From contig NZ_FNSO01000004.1 in assembly GCF_900105945.1 (NCBI RefSeq), forward strand, positions 3,596,001-3,660,000: a stretch of DNA of 64,000 nucleotides, written 5' to 3'. This stretch comes from Amycolatopsis tolypomycina (GTDB lineage: Bacteria; Actinomycetota; Actinomycetes; Mycobacteriales; Pseudonocardiaceae). Shown one piece after another: positions 9,601 through 20,352 of this stretch; position 1 is the stretch's first letter; each line of letters begins with the position of its first letter. The notes beneath the pieces are model-generated. The model was not told where the DNA came from and searched no databases. It was given only the letters and a program-made list of their open reading frames with translations. The position numbers were made by a program, and so were the translations under genes.

Positions 9601-10512
9601 CGGCAGCGCCCCGCCCGCGGCGACCGCGGCGGCGAAGGCGGGCTGGTCGCTGACCCGGGTCATCGGTCCCTGCGCGACGGGCAATTCCGTGCCGAGCGCG
9701 CGGCTGCCCGCGGTGCCGGGGCCCAGCACCGTGTCCGGCACGCCCAAGGCCTCGGCGACGGCGTCGGCCAGGCCGCGCACCGCCCCGGTCACCGTGCCCC
9801 AGCGGTCGCGGAGCCGGCCGGCGAGGAAGACGTCCTGACCGGCTTCGAGGGGCTCAATGCCGCGCCGGGCCAGGACGCGGACGCCGTCGGCGACGGTCGT
9901 TTCCGAGCCGTCGAGGCCGGTGACAGCGGCGGTGAGGGCCGCGGGCAGCTCGGCTTCCGGCAGCAGGGCGAGCTGGGTGTCGACGACGACCCCGGCCGCG
10001 CCGCCCGCGACGGCGGCCGCGGCGGTGTGCGGCCCGATGCCGCCCGCCGCCCACACCGGAACGTCCAGGCCGTCCTCGGCCAGCAAGGCCTGGAGCAGCA
10101 CGAAGGTGCTCAGTTCCCCGACTCGGCCGCCGCATTCGTGCCCGCGGGCGATCAGGCCGTGGGCGCCCTCCTCGACCGCCCGGCGGGCCGCCGCGCGGGA
10201 GGTGACCTCGGCCAGCACCCGCCGGCCCGGGAAGTCCCGCGGCGTGCACCCGGCGTCTTCGGTCAGCAGCACGGTGGTCACGGCCTCGGGCAGGTCGGCC
10301 TGCCGGGCCAGCCGGACGCCGAACGCCGGGACGCCCCATTCCCCGAGCAGCGCGAGCTCGTCCGCGGCCGCGGGGCCCCCGGCCGTCAGGTCGAGCACGC
10401 CGAGCCCGCCTCCGCGGGCAGCGGCGGCCACGCCGCGCGCCGACGGCCATCGCAGCGGCGACACGGCGACGACCAGCTCGGCCGGCACGGAGTCGTCTTT
10501 CGAGAGACGCAT
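3664..10512 (-). CDS. PUFA-synthase-like type I PKS, NMO-NMO-KS-AT-ACP-ACP-KR
   Basis: A 2282-residue multidomain synthase. Residues 1-240 and 260-600 are two nitronate-monooxygenase/enoyl-reductase-like (PfaD-type) barrels, each with its own signature (GHECGGRVG at 124, GSECGGHVG at 405). The KS spans about 635-1075 with Cys822, His957 (AHGTGT) and His997. The AT follows at about 1170-1490 with Ser1264 in GGHSYGEL. Two ACPs carry the PUFA-type attachment motif DLSVDSIKR at Ser1652 and Ser1732. A repeat-derived linker sits at 1776-1811. A KR domain (about 2005-2220) has the Rossmann stretch LVGGAKGIT and the SDR pair Ser2186/Tyr2199. The start is ATG at 10512 with GGGAG five bases upstream. 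Tandem ACPs and PfaD-like domains are hallmarks of polyunsaturated fatty acid and other secondary-lipid synthases. N-terminal fusion of the reductase is notable. The actual product is not known. Confidence 0.92.
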   Translation of the reverse strand: MRLSKDDSVPAELVVAVSPLRWPSARGVAAAARGGGLGVLDLTAGGPAAADELALLGEWGVPAFGVRLARQADLPEAVTTVLLTEDAGCTPRDFPGRRVLAEVTSRAAARRAVEEGAHGLIARGHECGGRVGELSTFVLLQALLAEDGLDVPVWAAGGIGPHTAAAAVAGGAAGVVVDTQLALLPEAELPAALTAAVTGLDGSETTVADGVRVLARRGIEPLEAGQDVFLAGRLRDRWGTVTGAVRGLADAVAEALGVPDTVLGPGTAGSRALGTELPVAQGPMTRVSDQPAFAAAVAAGGALPFIALALSGPEQTRDVLERTRAAVGDAPWGVGVLGFAADDVKAAQLSVIRELKPTHAIIAGGRPAQAVALEDAGIATFLHVPSPGLLKQFLEAGARKFVFEGSECGGHVGPRTSFPLWEAQLGVLADFLAVTPAAAADLQLLFAGGIHDERSAAMVAALAAPVAARGAAIGVLMGTAYLFTREAVDAGAVRPLFQRRLLEAERTDLLETAPGHATRCVRSPFTEEYAAIKADLAERGVPSRDAWEHLETLNVGRLRLASKGIERVGAELRDVGEDRQLAEGMFMAGEVAVLRSAVTTIADLHTAVGAGANAFLRARAAEFGVTEAEPPAPAPLDIAIVGMACMFPQAPDLAAFWANVLAGTDAVTEVPPQRWDTSLYYDPEGQGERTPSRWGGFLPEIGFDPLKYGIPPSSLASIEPVQLLALEAAHRALADAGYADRPFDRARTSVVFGAEAGSDLSNAMTLRTVLPSYVGELPSELDERLPKITEDSFPGVLANVIAGRIANRLDLGGANYTVDAACASSLTAVDVACKELTAGTSDLVLCGGADLHNGINDYLLFASAHALSPTGRSATFDSAADGIALGEGVACLALKRLADAERDGDRVYAVIKGVGAASDGRALGLTAPRPEGQHTALTRAYRNAGVSPARVGLVEAHGTGTVVGDRTELGTLTKVFTEAGAEPGGCTIGSVKSQIGHTKCAAGLAGLIKAALSVHTGVKPPTLHLSAPNPAWDPATSPFVFQATAQPWTAPPAERLAGVSAFGFGGTNFHVVLGAHDGVPPAQAADEWPAELFTFTTEAAARELLATASEGSSPWRLRDLALAAAQRAAGRPARLAVVASTVDELTGLLRQALDGRDAPGVFRADDGVPGEVAVLFPGQGSQRPGMFAELFVAFPELQRYLRLDRVTAEVVFGPAVFGEAARQESVDRVTDTRVAQPALGMAGLAAFRLLTRAGVRPAMLGGHSYGELTALAAAGAFTPEGLVHASHTRAAAILDAVPDGDPGAMAAVSASAAEVLAVLGESPVVLANHNSPKQTVISGPTADVEAAVGQLRAAGLGAKRIQVACAFHSSLVAPAGETFGRALDAIGVVRPTVPVYGNRTAAPYPESPHAIRGELAAQLGAPVRFVEQIEAMYAAGARVFVEAGPGAVLAKQVAAILGDRPHRTVGFEQPGRRGLPGFLGALAQLAVSGVGVETGWLFRGRDAVDASTAPRPKRPGWTVDGHLIRAADGTIPAGALRPAERISLGVAVAAPAAATSEAMVADFLRTSREMIAAQRDVLLGFLGTEAPAEVRAPITVPVIEPPAVVVPVAEPATVAAASVLETVVAVIGERTGYPVEMIEPDLDLEADLSVDSIKRAEIAGELASRLGLAGGDVEEFAKARTAAAIAELIGDERPEPASVLETVVAVIGERTGYPVEMIEPDLDLEADLSVDSIKRAEIAGELATRLGLDTGGDVEELAKARTAAAIAKLIDGERPNVALGALSAPNATLGAFSAPNATLGAFSAPNATLGRLEPVEPAPVVVAPKRLVMAGFALAPAEVPDVGGRKFLLLGRGPLAEAVRTRLAALGAVAEVADEVRDGFDGVLFLSGDRPLPAVFPQYQAALATNPAWLLTAGPGEGLRGFHRSLAREYPDTLTRVVELAPDGTSDDQAAALVHELSTLDREPVVVREGEHRTGFRMTEQDLGPLGSSGAGPAGDGAAEAAAIGLTRDSVVLLVGGAKGITARFAATLAAAARCRIELLGRTPVPADEDEYPQARTAKDLRAALIQAGLKSPAEIERTVRRIQGEREVRQTLATLGALGSPVRYQSVDMLDAEAVHRAVKEIHAEHGRLDGIVYAAGVIEDKLVAEKTPESFERVYATKVDGARTLLDATADLPDEPAFVVLFGSIAATLGNRGQSDYAAANDALETLSRHWPAGRAVTVHWGPWAPTGDHDGMVTPELMRDYARRGIALIDPEEGTLGLLRELAWGRPDTGAVVHTASGW
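5083..5191. repeat. 30-bp in-frame tandem repeat element in the ACP-KR linker
   Basis: Three 30-bp units start at 5084, 5114 and 5144, each opening with CCCAATGTGGCRTTCGGTGC, and an inverted half-unit (CGCCACATTGGGG, 5179-5191) closes the block. Because the period is a multiple of three it is translated as a decapeptide repeat (APNATLGAFS). The same sequence family lies between genes at 19471-19550, so this is a dispersed element that has landed inside an ORF. Confidence 0.9.
5285..5666. repeat. Near-identical duplicated ACP coding segments
   Basis: The 142 bp at 5285-5426 recur at 5525-5666, exactly 240 bp (80 codons) apart, with only two mismatches, both near 5347-5350 versus 5587-5590. 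They encode the core of ACP2 and ACP1. The near-identity extends to synonymous positions, which implies recent duplication or ongoing gene conversion. Confidence 0.9.
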
Positions 10513-11280
10513 GGGAACTCCCGCTACGCACGAAAGGGTGAAGGGTAACGGGGAGTACTTAAGCGGGTTCCTTCCGTGCCGTCAACAACCCACCGCGATT
10601 TCATAGCCGAGGTTCAGAAAATTCGGGAGCGACCAGGCTGACGGCGCAAGAATTTAACGTCGCCGTCACGTTCCCGCCGCGGGCGCGCGGATGACGATTG
10701 CCCGTGGGTGTCCGCTCTGGGAGTTCCGGAGCGTGGTCCACCCGGCACGCGCCGCCGGACGGCGCAAGCCATCCCGCCTGGTGGACGCGGGGCGGTTGCC
10801 CGGTCCGGACCACGCCGACCGTCGGGTCCGGCGTTTCCCGAGCGGCTTCCCCGCTTATCCCGGCGGTAAAGCGGGGGGACGAAGACCTCCTCTTCCCCAC
10901 CCCCGGAATACTGTGCGCCACTGGTTGCCTGCCCCGATTCACCATCGCTTTTCGGGAGCACCGGAAGAATCGTCCGTAGAATTTGCGGGCCGCTCCCGAA
11001 CGGCATCGCAGGTCCACTGTGGATTGGTCAGGCACCAGGGTTCTCGGTGCTCACAAGACCACGAACAGGGGCATCGACGGCCCGCCCGGCACGACCCGTG
11101 GTATTCGGGCGACCACGACCGGCACCCGGGCGGAGGCGGGCAGCACGTCGGTGATCGAAATTCTCCGTCTCCGCGTTACAACCTTTTCCTGAGAAGAAGC
11201 TGAAGGTATTTCGCATACTCGGGAGTAGTACTAGACAGTACGTCTATACTTGGACCAACTGTCCAGACCGGGAGGCAACG
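10513..11280. other. Divergent intergenic region, no convincing gene
   Basis: This 768-bp stretch separates the minus-strand PKS operon from the plus-strand PLP enzyme gene. Open frames in it are short, overlap each other on both strands and lack recognisable domains, so I call none. It is locally less GC-rich at 10545-10660 and 11110-11260, as expected of promoters. The right end holds the paired inverted repeats described separately. Confidence 0.6.
11232..11265 (+). promoter_or_regulatory. Paired inverted-repeat operator upstream of the PLP enzyme gene
   Basis: Two inverted repeats of the same design stand 19 bp apart, centre to centre: TAGAC-N5-GTCTA (11232-11246) and TGGAC-N5-GTCCA (11251-11265). 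Their consensus is TRGAC-N5-GTCYA. They end 15 bp before the GTG start and just before the ribosome-binding site GGGAGG. A dimeric regulator binding both sites is likely, and the co-transcribed YheO-type protein is the nearest candidate. Confidence 0.6.
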
Positions 11281-12390
11281 GTGGAGTACTGGTACACCGA
11301 CGAGCGGTCGGGGGCGCGCTACCCCGGTGACCCGCTGCGCTGGCGCGGCGACGACGGCGCCCCGCTGACCGTCGCCGCCGGGGCGGGCCTGCGCCCGGCG
11401 GACGTCGACACCGGCGTCCGCTCGCTCTGGCGGTACCGGGCCGCACTGCCCGGCGACCTCCGCCCGGTGTCGCTCGGCGAGGGCTGCACGCCGCTCGTCC
11501 CGCAGGCCTGGGGCGACGCGGAGGTCCGGTTCAAGCTCGAATGGTTCGGCCCGACCGGCAGCTTCAAGGACCGCGGCTCGAGCGTCATGGTCTCCGCGCT
11601 GGCCGGCGCCGGCGTGCGGGCGCTCCTCGAGGACAGCTCCGGCAACGGCGGCTCGTCGGTGGCGGCCTACAGCGCCGCGGCCGGGATCGCGGCGACCGTC
11701 CTGGCCCCGGCCGGGACGTCGCCGGCGAAGGTGCTGCAGACCCGCGCGTACGGCGCGACCGTCGAGCTGGTGCCGGGCACCCGCGACGACACCGCCGCCG
11801 AAGCCGTCCGGCGGTCGGACCGCACGACCTACGCCAGCCACAACTGGCACCCGTTCTTCCTGCAGGGCACCAAGACCCTCGCCTACGAGCTGTGGGAGGA
11901 CCTCGGCTTCCGCGCGCCGGACGCCGTCGTCACCGTGGCCGGCGCGGGCAGCATCGTGCTCGGCTGCGACCTCGGGTTCGGCGAGCTCCTCGCCGCCGGA
12001 TCGATCACCCGGCGCCCGCGCCTGCTCGTCGCGCAGCCACGCAACTGCTCCCCCGTCGACGCCGCCTTCCACGACCGGGAGCCACCGGAGTTCGCCCCGA
12101 CCGTCGCCGAAGGCACGGCGATCCGCCGTCCGGTGCGGCTGCCGGAGGTCGTCGCGGCGATCCGGCGCTCGGGCGGGGACACCGCCGCGATCGACGAGGA
12201 CGCCATCGCCGCGGCCGCCCGCCGGCTCGCGGCACTGGGCCTCTACGCGGAGCCCACCAGCGCGACGGCCGCCGCGGCCATCGACGTCTTCCGCGCGCGG
12301 GGCGCCATCCGGCCCGGCGAGACCACGGTCGTCGTGCTCACCGGCTCGGGCCTGAAAGCCGCGGACCGGCTGCGGGAGCTGATCGGATGA
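11281..12390 (+). CDS. Threonine synthase-like PLP-dependent enzyme
   Basis: A 369-residue fold-type II PLP enzyme. The PLP lysine is visible in GPTGSFKDRGSS and the phosphate-binding loop in SSGNGGSSVAAY. The C-terminal AGAGSIVLG and LTGSGLKAADRL segments also fit the threonine synthase/threonine dehydratase family. Translation starts at GTG with GGGAGG six bases upstream. The gene overlaps the next one by four bases (ATGA), so enzyme and regulator form one unit. The substrate cannot be read from sequence. A housekeeping threonine synthase would normally sit with hom and thrB, so a catabolic or specialised beta/gamma-elimination role is equally possible. Confidence 0.8.
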   Translation: MEYWYTDERSGARYPGDPLRWRGDDGAPLTVAAGAGLRPADVDTGVRSLWRYRAALPGDLRPVSLGEGCTPLVPQAWGDAEVRFKLEWFGPTGSFKDRGSSVMVSALAGAGVRALLEDSSGNGGSSVAAYSAAAGIAATVLAPAGTSPAKVLQTRAYGATVELVPGTRDDTAAEAVRRSDRTTYASHNWHPFFLQGTKTLAYELWEDLGFRAPDAVVTVAGAGSIVLGCDLGFGELLAAGSITRRPRLLVAQPRNCSPVDAAFHDREPPEFAPTVAEGTAIRRPVRLPEVVAAIRRSGGDTAAIDEDAIAAAARRLAALGLYAEPTSATAAAAIDVFRARGAIRPGETTVVVLTGSGLKAADRLRELIG

Positions 12391-13004
12391 ACGAGGACGA
12401 GCTGCTGCTGCGCGAGGCGGAGAAGATCGCGCACGCCGTCGGCCGGATGTTCCCCGGCCTGTGCGAGGTGGTGCTGCACGACCTGCGCGACCCCGCCCAC
12501 GCCGTGCGCGCGATCGAAGGCGGCCTGTCCGGGCGCGCGGTCGGCGACCCGGCCACCGAGCTGGGGCTGGCCCGCATCGCCGACCCGGAGTTCCCGGACG
12601 TGCTGCAGAACTACCCGAACCGCTTCCCCGACGGCCGCCCGGCGAAGAGCACGTCGATCGGCCTCCGCAACTCGGCCGGCGAGTACGTCGCGGCACTGTG
12701 CCTCAACCTCGACGTCTCCCTGCTCGGGTCGGCGGCCCACGCCCTGACCCGGCTGGCCACCACCGGCGAGCCGGCCCCGCTCGCCGAGACCCTGCGCGCC
12801 CGCACGGCCGACGAGCTGCGCGCGCTGGTCGAGGACCACGCCGGCGAGCGCGGCCACACCCCGCGCAGCCTCCCGGCGGCCGCGAAGAAGGAGCTGGTGC
12901 GAGACCTGAAGGAGCGCGGGTTCCTGGAGCTGAAGAACGCGGTGCCGGTCCTGACCGACCTGCTCGGGATCTCACGGGCCAGCGTCTACAACTACCTGCG
13001 CTGA
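12387..13004 (+). CDS. YheO-type PAS-HTH transcriptional regulator
   Basis: The 205-residue protein has an N-terminal PAS-like YheO domain (residues 15-120, beginning CEVVLHDLRDP) and a C-terminal helix-turn-helix (about 150-205, ending GISRASVYNYLR). It is translationally coupled to the PLP enzyme through an ATGA overlap. In this family the PAS-like part is thought to sense a small ligand, and an intermediate or substrate of the neighbouring enzyme is a reasonable guess. The paired inverted repeats at 11232-11265 are the obvious candidate target. Confidence 0.82.
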   Translation: MNEDELLLREAEKIAHAVGRMFPGLCEVVLHDLRDPAHAVRAIEGGLSGRAVGDPATELGLARIADPEFPDVLQNYPNRFPDGRPAKSTSIGLRNSAGEYVAALCLNLDVSLLGSAAHALTRLATTGEPAPLAETLRARTADELRALVEDHAGERGHTPRSLPAAAKKELVRDLKERGFLELKNAVPVLTDLLGISRASVYNYLR

Positions 13005-13006
13005 AG

Positions 13007-13912
13007 TCAGAACACCGACCAGCCGGTCAGCGTCGTGAAGCGGTCGAGGGCGGCCACCCCGGCGACGGAGTTGCCGCGCGCGTCCAGGCCGGGGCTCCAG
13101 ACGCAGACCGCGCACCGGCCCGGGACGATCGCGACGATGCCGCCGCCCACGCCGCTCTTGCCCGGCAGGCCGACGCGGTAGGCGAACTCGCCCGCCGCGT
13201 CGTACGTGCCGCACGTCAGCATGATGGCGTTGATCCGCTTCGCCGCGCTCAGCCCGAGCAGGCGCGAGCCGTCGTTGCGGAGGCCGTGGCGGGCCAGGAA
13301 CAACGCCGAGCGGGCGACGTCGCCGCAGCTCATCGCGATCGAGCACTGGCGGACGTACTGGTCCAGCACCGACGGCACCGGGTGGCGCATGTTGCCGTAG
13401 GAGGCCATGAAGTGCGCGAGGGCGCGGTTGCGGTCCGCGTGCGCGGCCTCCGACGCCGCCACTTCGGCGTCCACGGCGATTTCCGCGCGGCCGCTTTCCT
13501 GCCGGAGGAAGGCGAGCAACGCGTCCGCCGCGTCGCCGTGGCGGGCGAGCTCGTCGGTCACCACCAGGGCACCGGCGTTGATGAACGGGTTGCGCGGAAT
13601 GCCGTTCTCGTGTTCGAGCTGCACCAGCGAATTGAACGGGCCGCCCGACGGTTCGCGGCCGACCCGCGCCCACACGCTGTCCCCGCGCGAAAGCGCCAGC
13701 GCGAGGGTGAACACTTTGGACATGCTCTGCACCGAAAACGGGCGCTCCCAGTCGCCGACGCCGTGCACGGCACCGTCCACTTCGGCCACCGCCATGCCGA
13801 ACCGCCACGGCTCGACCCTGGCCAGCGCGGGGATGTAGTCCGCGACGGCGCCGCGGCCGACCTCCGGCGCGACGTCGTCGGCTATCCGGTCCAGCAGCGC
13901 CGCGAGATCCAC
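13007..13912 (-). CDS. glsA: Glutaminase
   Basis: Serine-type glutaminase (glutamine to glutamate plus ammonia), about 301 residues from GTG 13912. Family motifs are present: VADYIPAL near the N-terminus, the SxxK-like catalytic stretch SVQSMSKVF, PSGGPFNS, NPFINAGA and the C-terminal GLPGKSGVGGG. The frame remains open upstream to a GTG at 13954. Alignment with known glutaminases, whose N-terminus reaches VADYIPAL after about 20 residues, favours the inner start. It is convergent with the YheO gene two bases away and divergent from the permease. Confidence 0.9.
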   Translation of the reverse strand: MDLAALLDRIADDVAPEVGRGAVADYIPALARVEPWRFGMAVAEVDGAVHGVGDWERPFSVQSMSKVFTLALALSRGDSVWARVGREPSGGPFNSLVQLEHENGIPRNPFINAGALVVTDELARHGDAADALLAFLRQESGRAEIAVDAEVAASEAAHADRNRALAHFMASYGNMRHPVPSVLDQYVRQCSIAMSCGDVARSALFLARHGLRNDGSRLLGLSAAKRINAIMLTCGTYDAAGEFAYRVGLPGKSGVGGGIVAIVPGRCAVCVWSPGLDARGNSVAGVAALDRFTTLTGWSVF

Positions 13913-13981
13913 GGGCCCGAGCGTAGAAGGCGCACCGGCGCCGGCTTCGGCCACCCCGTGTCAAATCGAATCCGGCAATCC

Positions 13982-13997
13982 GCGGAGAAATCTCCGC
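13982..13997. promoter_or_regulatory. Inverted repeat in the glsA-permease divergent promoter region
   Basis: GCGGAGA-AA-TCTCCGC, a perfect 7-bp inverted repeat with a two-base centre, lies 70 bp upstream of glsA and 77 bp upstream of the permease. A site for a shared regulator is plausible; no binding protein can be assigned. Confidence 0.4.
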
Positions 13998-14073
13998 AGT
14001 GATCTCCGGCACACCTTAAGTCTTCCTTAGCCTGCTTGGTGACCTGCCGCACACGCTCTAGCGTCCGGTAACC

Positions 14074-15465
14074 ATGGATTCCTCGCTGCTCACCGAAAAA
14101 GGTGAAAGCTACTCGAAAGCACTGGGCAACCGCCAAGTGCAGATGATCGCCATCGGCGGCGCGATCGGCGTCGGGCTCTTCCTCGGCGCCGGCGGCAAGC
14201 TCCACCAGGTCGGGCCGTCGCTGATCTTCTCGTACGCGATCTGCGGCATCGCCGCGTACTTCGTGATGCGCGCGCTCGGCGAACTCGTCCTGCACGAGCC
14301 CAGTTCCGGCAGCTTCGTCACCTACGCGCGGAAGTTCATCGGGCCGTGGGCCGGTTTCGTCTCCGGCTGGATGTACTGGGTGAACTGGGCGATGACCGGG
14401 ATCGCCGAGATCACCGCGGTCGCCATCTACGTGCACAAGTGGCTGCCGGACGTGCCGCAGTGGATCACCGCGCTGATCGCGCTGGGTGTCCTGCTGGCGG
14501 TGAACCTGCTGTCGGTGAAGGTGTTCGGCGAGCTGGAGTTCTGGTTCTCGGTGGTCAAGGTGCTGGCCATCGTCGTCTTCCTGGTCGTCGGCGCGGGCCT
14601 GGTGCTGACCAGCGCCGACATCGGCGGCACCCCGGCCGGCGCGCACAACCTGACCGGCCACAGTGGACTGTTCCCGGCCGGCATCGGCGTCGCGCTGATG
14701 ACGTTGCAGGCGGTCATCTTCGCCTACTCGGCGATCGAGGTCGTCGGCATCGCGGCCGGCGAAACGAAGGACGCCCGCAAGGTGCTGCCGAAGGCGATCA
14801 ACGGCGTGGTCTGGCGGATCGGCGTGTTCTACGTCGGCTCGGTGCTGCTGCTGGCGATGCTGCTGCCGTGGCCGTTCTACAGCGGCGACGAGAGCCCGTT
14901 CGTGACGGTGTTCAGCAGGCTCGGCATCCCGGGCATCGGCGACGTGATGAACGCGGTGGTCCTGACCGCGGCGCTGTCCAGCGTCAACTCGGGCCTCTAT
15001 TCGACCGGCCGGATCCTGCGGTCGCTGGCCGAAAAGGGCGAGGCGCCGTCGTTCGTCAGCCGGATGAGCAGCAGGCAGGTGCCCTACGGCGGCATCCTGT
15101 TCACGTCGGTGGCGTACGTGCTGGGCGTGGTGCTGAACTACCTGGTGCCGAAGGAGGCGTTCGACATCGCGATCGCGATCGCGTCCCTCGGCGTGATCAG
15201 CACGTGGGCGACGCTGATCTTCTGCCAGCTCCGGCTGCGCCAGGCCGCCCTGCGCGGCGAGCTGGAGCGCCCGTCGTACCGGATGCCGTGGGCGCCCTAC
15301 AGCGGCTGGGCGACCCTCGGCTTCCTGGCACTGGTGGTGGCCCTGATGGGCTTCTCGGACGGCGCGGAGAAGATCGCGTTCTACTCGATCCCGGTGCTGG
15401 CGGTGATCCTGGCGGTGGGCTGGCGGTTCGTCGTCAAGCGCCGCGACCGCACCCCGGCCGGGTAG
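14074..15465 (+). CDS. APC-family amino-acid permease
   Basis: 463 residues and about 12 hydrophobic membrane segments. The hallmark of the AAT subfamily is at the start (QVQMIAIGGAIGVGLFLGAG), followed by ELVLHEPSSGSFVTYA, so this is a proton-coupled amino-acid importer close to the asparagine/GABA/aromatic permease group. It is divergent from glutaminase, which suggests uptake of glutamine, asparagine or a related amino acid. The exact substrate is not decidable here. No strong ribosome-binding site precedes the ATG. Confidence 0.88.
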   Translation: MDSSLLTEKGESYSKALGNRQVQMIAIGGAIGVGLFLGAGGKLHQVGPSLIFSYAICGIAAYFVMRALGELVLHEPSSGSFVTYARKFIGPWAGFVSGWMYWVNWAMTGIAEITAVAIYVHKWLPDVPQWITALIALGVLLAVNLLSVKVFGELEFWFSVVKVLAIVVFLVVGAGLVLTSADIGGTPAGAHNLTGHSGLFPAGIGVALMTLQAVIFAYSAIEVVGIAAGETKDARKVLPKAINGVVWRIGVFYVGSVLLLAMLLPWPFYSGDESPFVTVFSRLGIPGIGDVMNAVVLTAALSSVNSGLYSTGRILRSLAEKGEAPSFVSRMSSRQVPYGGILFTSVAYVLGVVLNYLVPKEAFDIAIAIASLGVISTWATLIFCQLRLRQAALRGELERPSYRMPWAPYSGWATLGFLALVVALMGFSDGAEKIAFYSIPVLAVILAVGWRFVVKRRDRTPAG

Positions 15466-15496
15466 CGCCCGGGCCGCGGGCGGGCATACTCGACGC

Positions 15497-19427
<3,931 letters not shown>

Positions 19428-19470
19428 CGTCGCGCCCGCTCGGCTCGCCGGCCCGGCCCCGTCCCAAGCA

Positions 19471-19550
19471 CCCCAATGTGGCGTTGGTTGCGCTCAACGC
19501 ACCCAATGTGGCGTTCGGTGCGTCCAACGCACCGAACGCCACATTGGGGC
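19471..19550. repeat. Dispersed inverted-repeat element between convergent genes
   Basis: A unit starting CCCCAATGTGGCGTTGGTTG is followed by a 21-bp perfect inverted repeat: arms 19502-19522 and 19528-19548, five-base loop. It is the same sequence family as the 5083-5191 repeat inside the PKS. Here it lies between the convergent beta-galactosidase and Nudix genes and could act as a bidirectional terminator. Confidence 0.85.
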
Positions 19551-19598
19551 GCATGGGGGCCGGCGATCTCGGCTGGCTGGGTGAGCGAAGCGCCCGGC

Positions 19599-20276
19599 TC
19601 AGCTCCGCAGCATCGGCGGGTACAGCACCTTGGCCGCCCCGCGCCGGTAGAGGCGGGCGGGGCGGCCGCCGTCGCGGGTTGTCGTGCTGCCCGTCGGCTC
19701 CAGGAGGCCCTCCGCGCCCGTCACCTTGCGGTGGAAGTTGCGCGGGTCCAGGCGCGTGTCCCACACCAGCTCGTACACCCGCCGCAGCTCCGCGACCGTG
19801 AACTCCGGTGCGCAGAACGCCGTCGCCAGCGGTGAATACTCCAGCTTCGCGCGGGCCCGCTCGACGCCGTCGGCCAGGATGCGGTCGTGGTCGAACGCCA
19901 GGCGCTCGGCGCGCAACGACCGCACCGGCGCCCAGCGGGCCTCCGCCGCGTCGGTGCCAGCCTGCGGTACCGGCAGGTCCGGCGCCAGTGCCAGGTACGC
20001 CACCGTCACCACCCGCATCCGCGGGTCCCGGTCCGGCGCGCCGTAGCCCGCCAGCTGTTCGATGTGGACGGTCCCCGGGGCCAGGCCCGTCTCCTCCGCC
20101 AGCTCCCGGCGCGCCGCGTCCGCCAGGTCCTCGTCGGGCCGGACGAACCCGCCGGGCAACGCCCAGTCGCCGAGGTACGGCGGAATCCCCCGGCGGACGA
20201 CCAGCGCGCACAGCTCCTCCCCGGTCAACGTGAGCACGACCAGGTCCACGGTGACGGCGAACGGCGGGTGACCCAT
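19599..20276 (-). CDS. nrtR: NrtR-type Nudix-winged-helix transcriptional repressor
   Basis: 225 residues from ATG 20276. An intact Nudix box sits near residue 50 (GGFVRPDEDL then AARRELAEETGL). The C-terminal third (from FTVAELRRVYELVWD to RPARLYRRG) is the winged helix typical of NrtR, the ADP-ribose-sensing repressor of NAD metabolism genes. Two matching palindromes fill the region to the divergent SPFH gene. Known NrtR proteins bind such sites and are released by ADP-ribose. The adjacent NAD-kinase-like gene supports a role in pyridine-nucleotide homeostasis. Confidence 0.85.
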   Translation of the reverse strand: MGHPPFAVTVDLVVLTLTGEELCALVVRRGIPPYLGDWALPGGFVRPDEDLADAARRELAEETGLAPGTVHIEQLAGYGAPDRDPRMRVVTVAYLALAPDLPVPQAGTDAAEARWAPVRSLRAERLAFDHDRILADGVERARAKLEYSPLATAFCAPEFTVAELRRVYELVWDTRLDPRNFHRKVTGAEGLLEPTGSTTTRDGGRPARLYRRGAAKVLYPPMLRS

Positions 20277-20287
20277 GCCACCCACCC

Positions 20288-20340
20288 TAATCGTCATCTT
20301 GACGATTAGCCAGCCGACCCATATCGTCACGTCGACGATA
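20288..20340. promoter_or_regulatory. Twin NrtR operators
   Basis: Two palindromes share the pattern WATCGTC-N5-GACGATW: one at 20289-20307 (extended by one base pair each side) and one at 20322-20340. Their centres, 20298 and 20331, are 33 bp (about three helical turns) apart. They lie 12-65 bp from both divergent starts, so one repressor can shut both transcription units. Confidence 0.8.
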
Positions 20341-20352
20341 AGAGGAGGCTCC

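Noticed and set aside
10601..11035. Open frames in the PKS-PLP enzyme intergenic region on both strands
   Set aside because: They overlap one another in several frames, lack convincing ribosome-binding sites and show no domain; promoter DNA is more likely.
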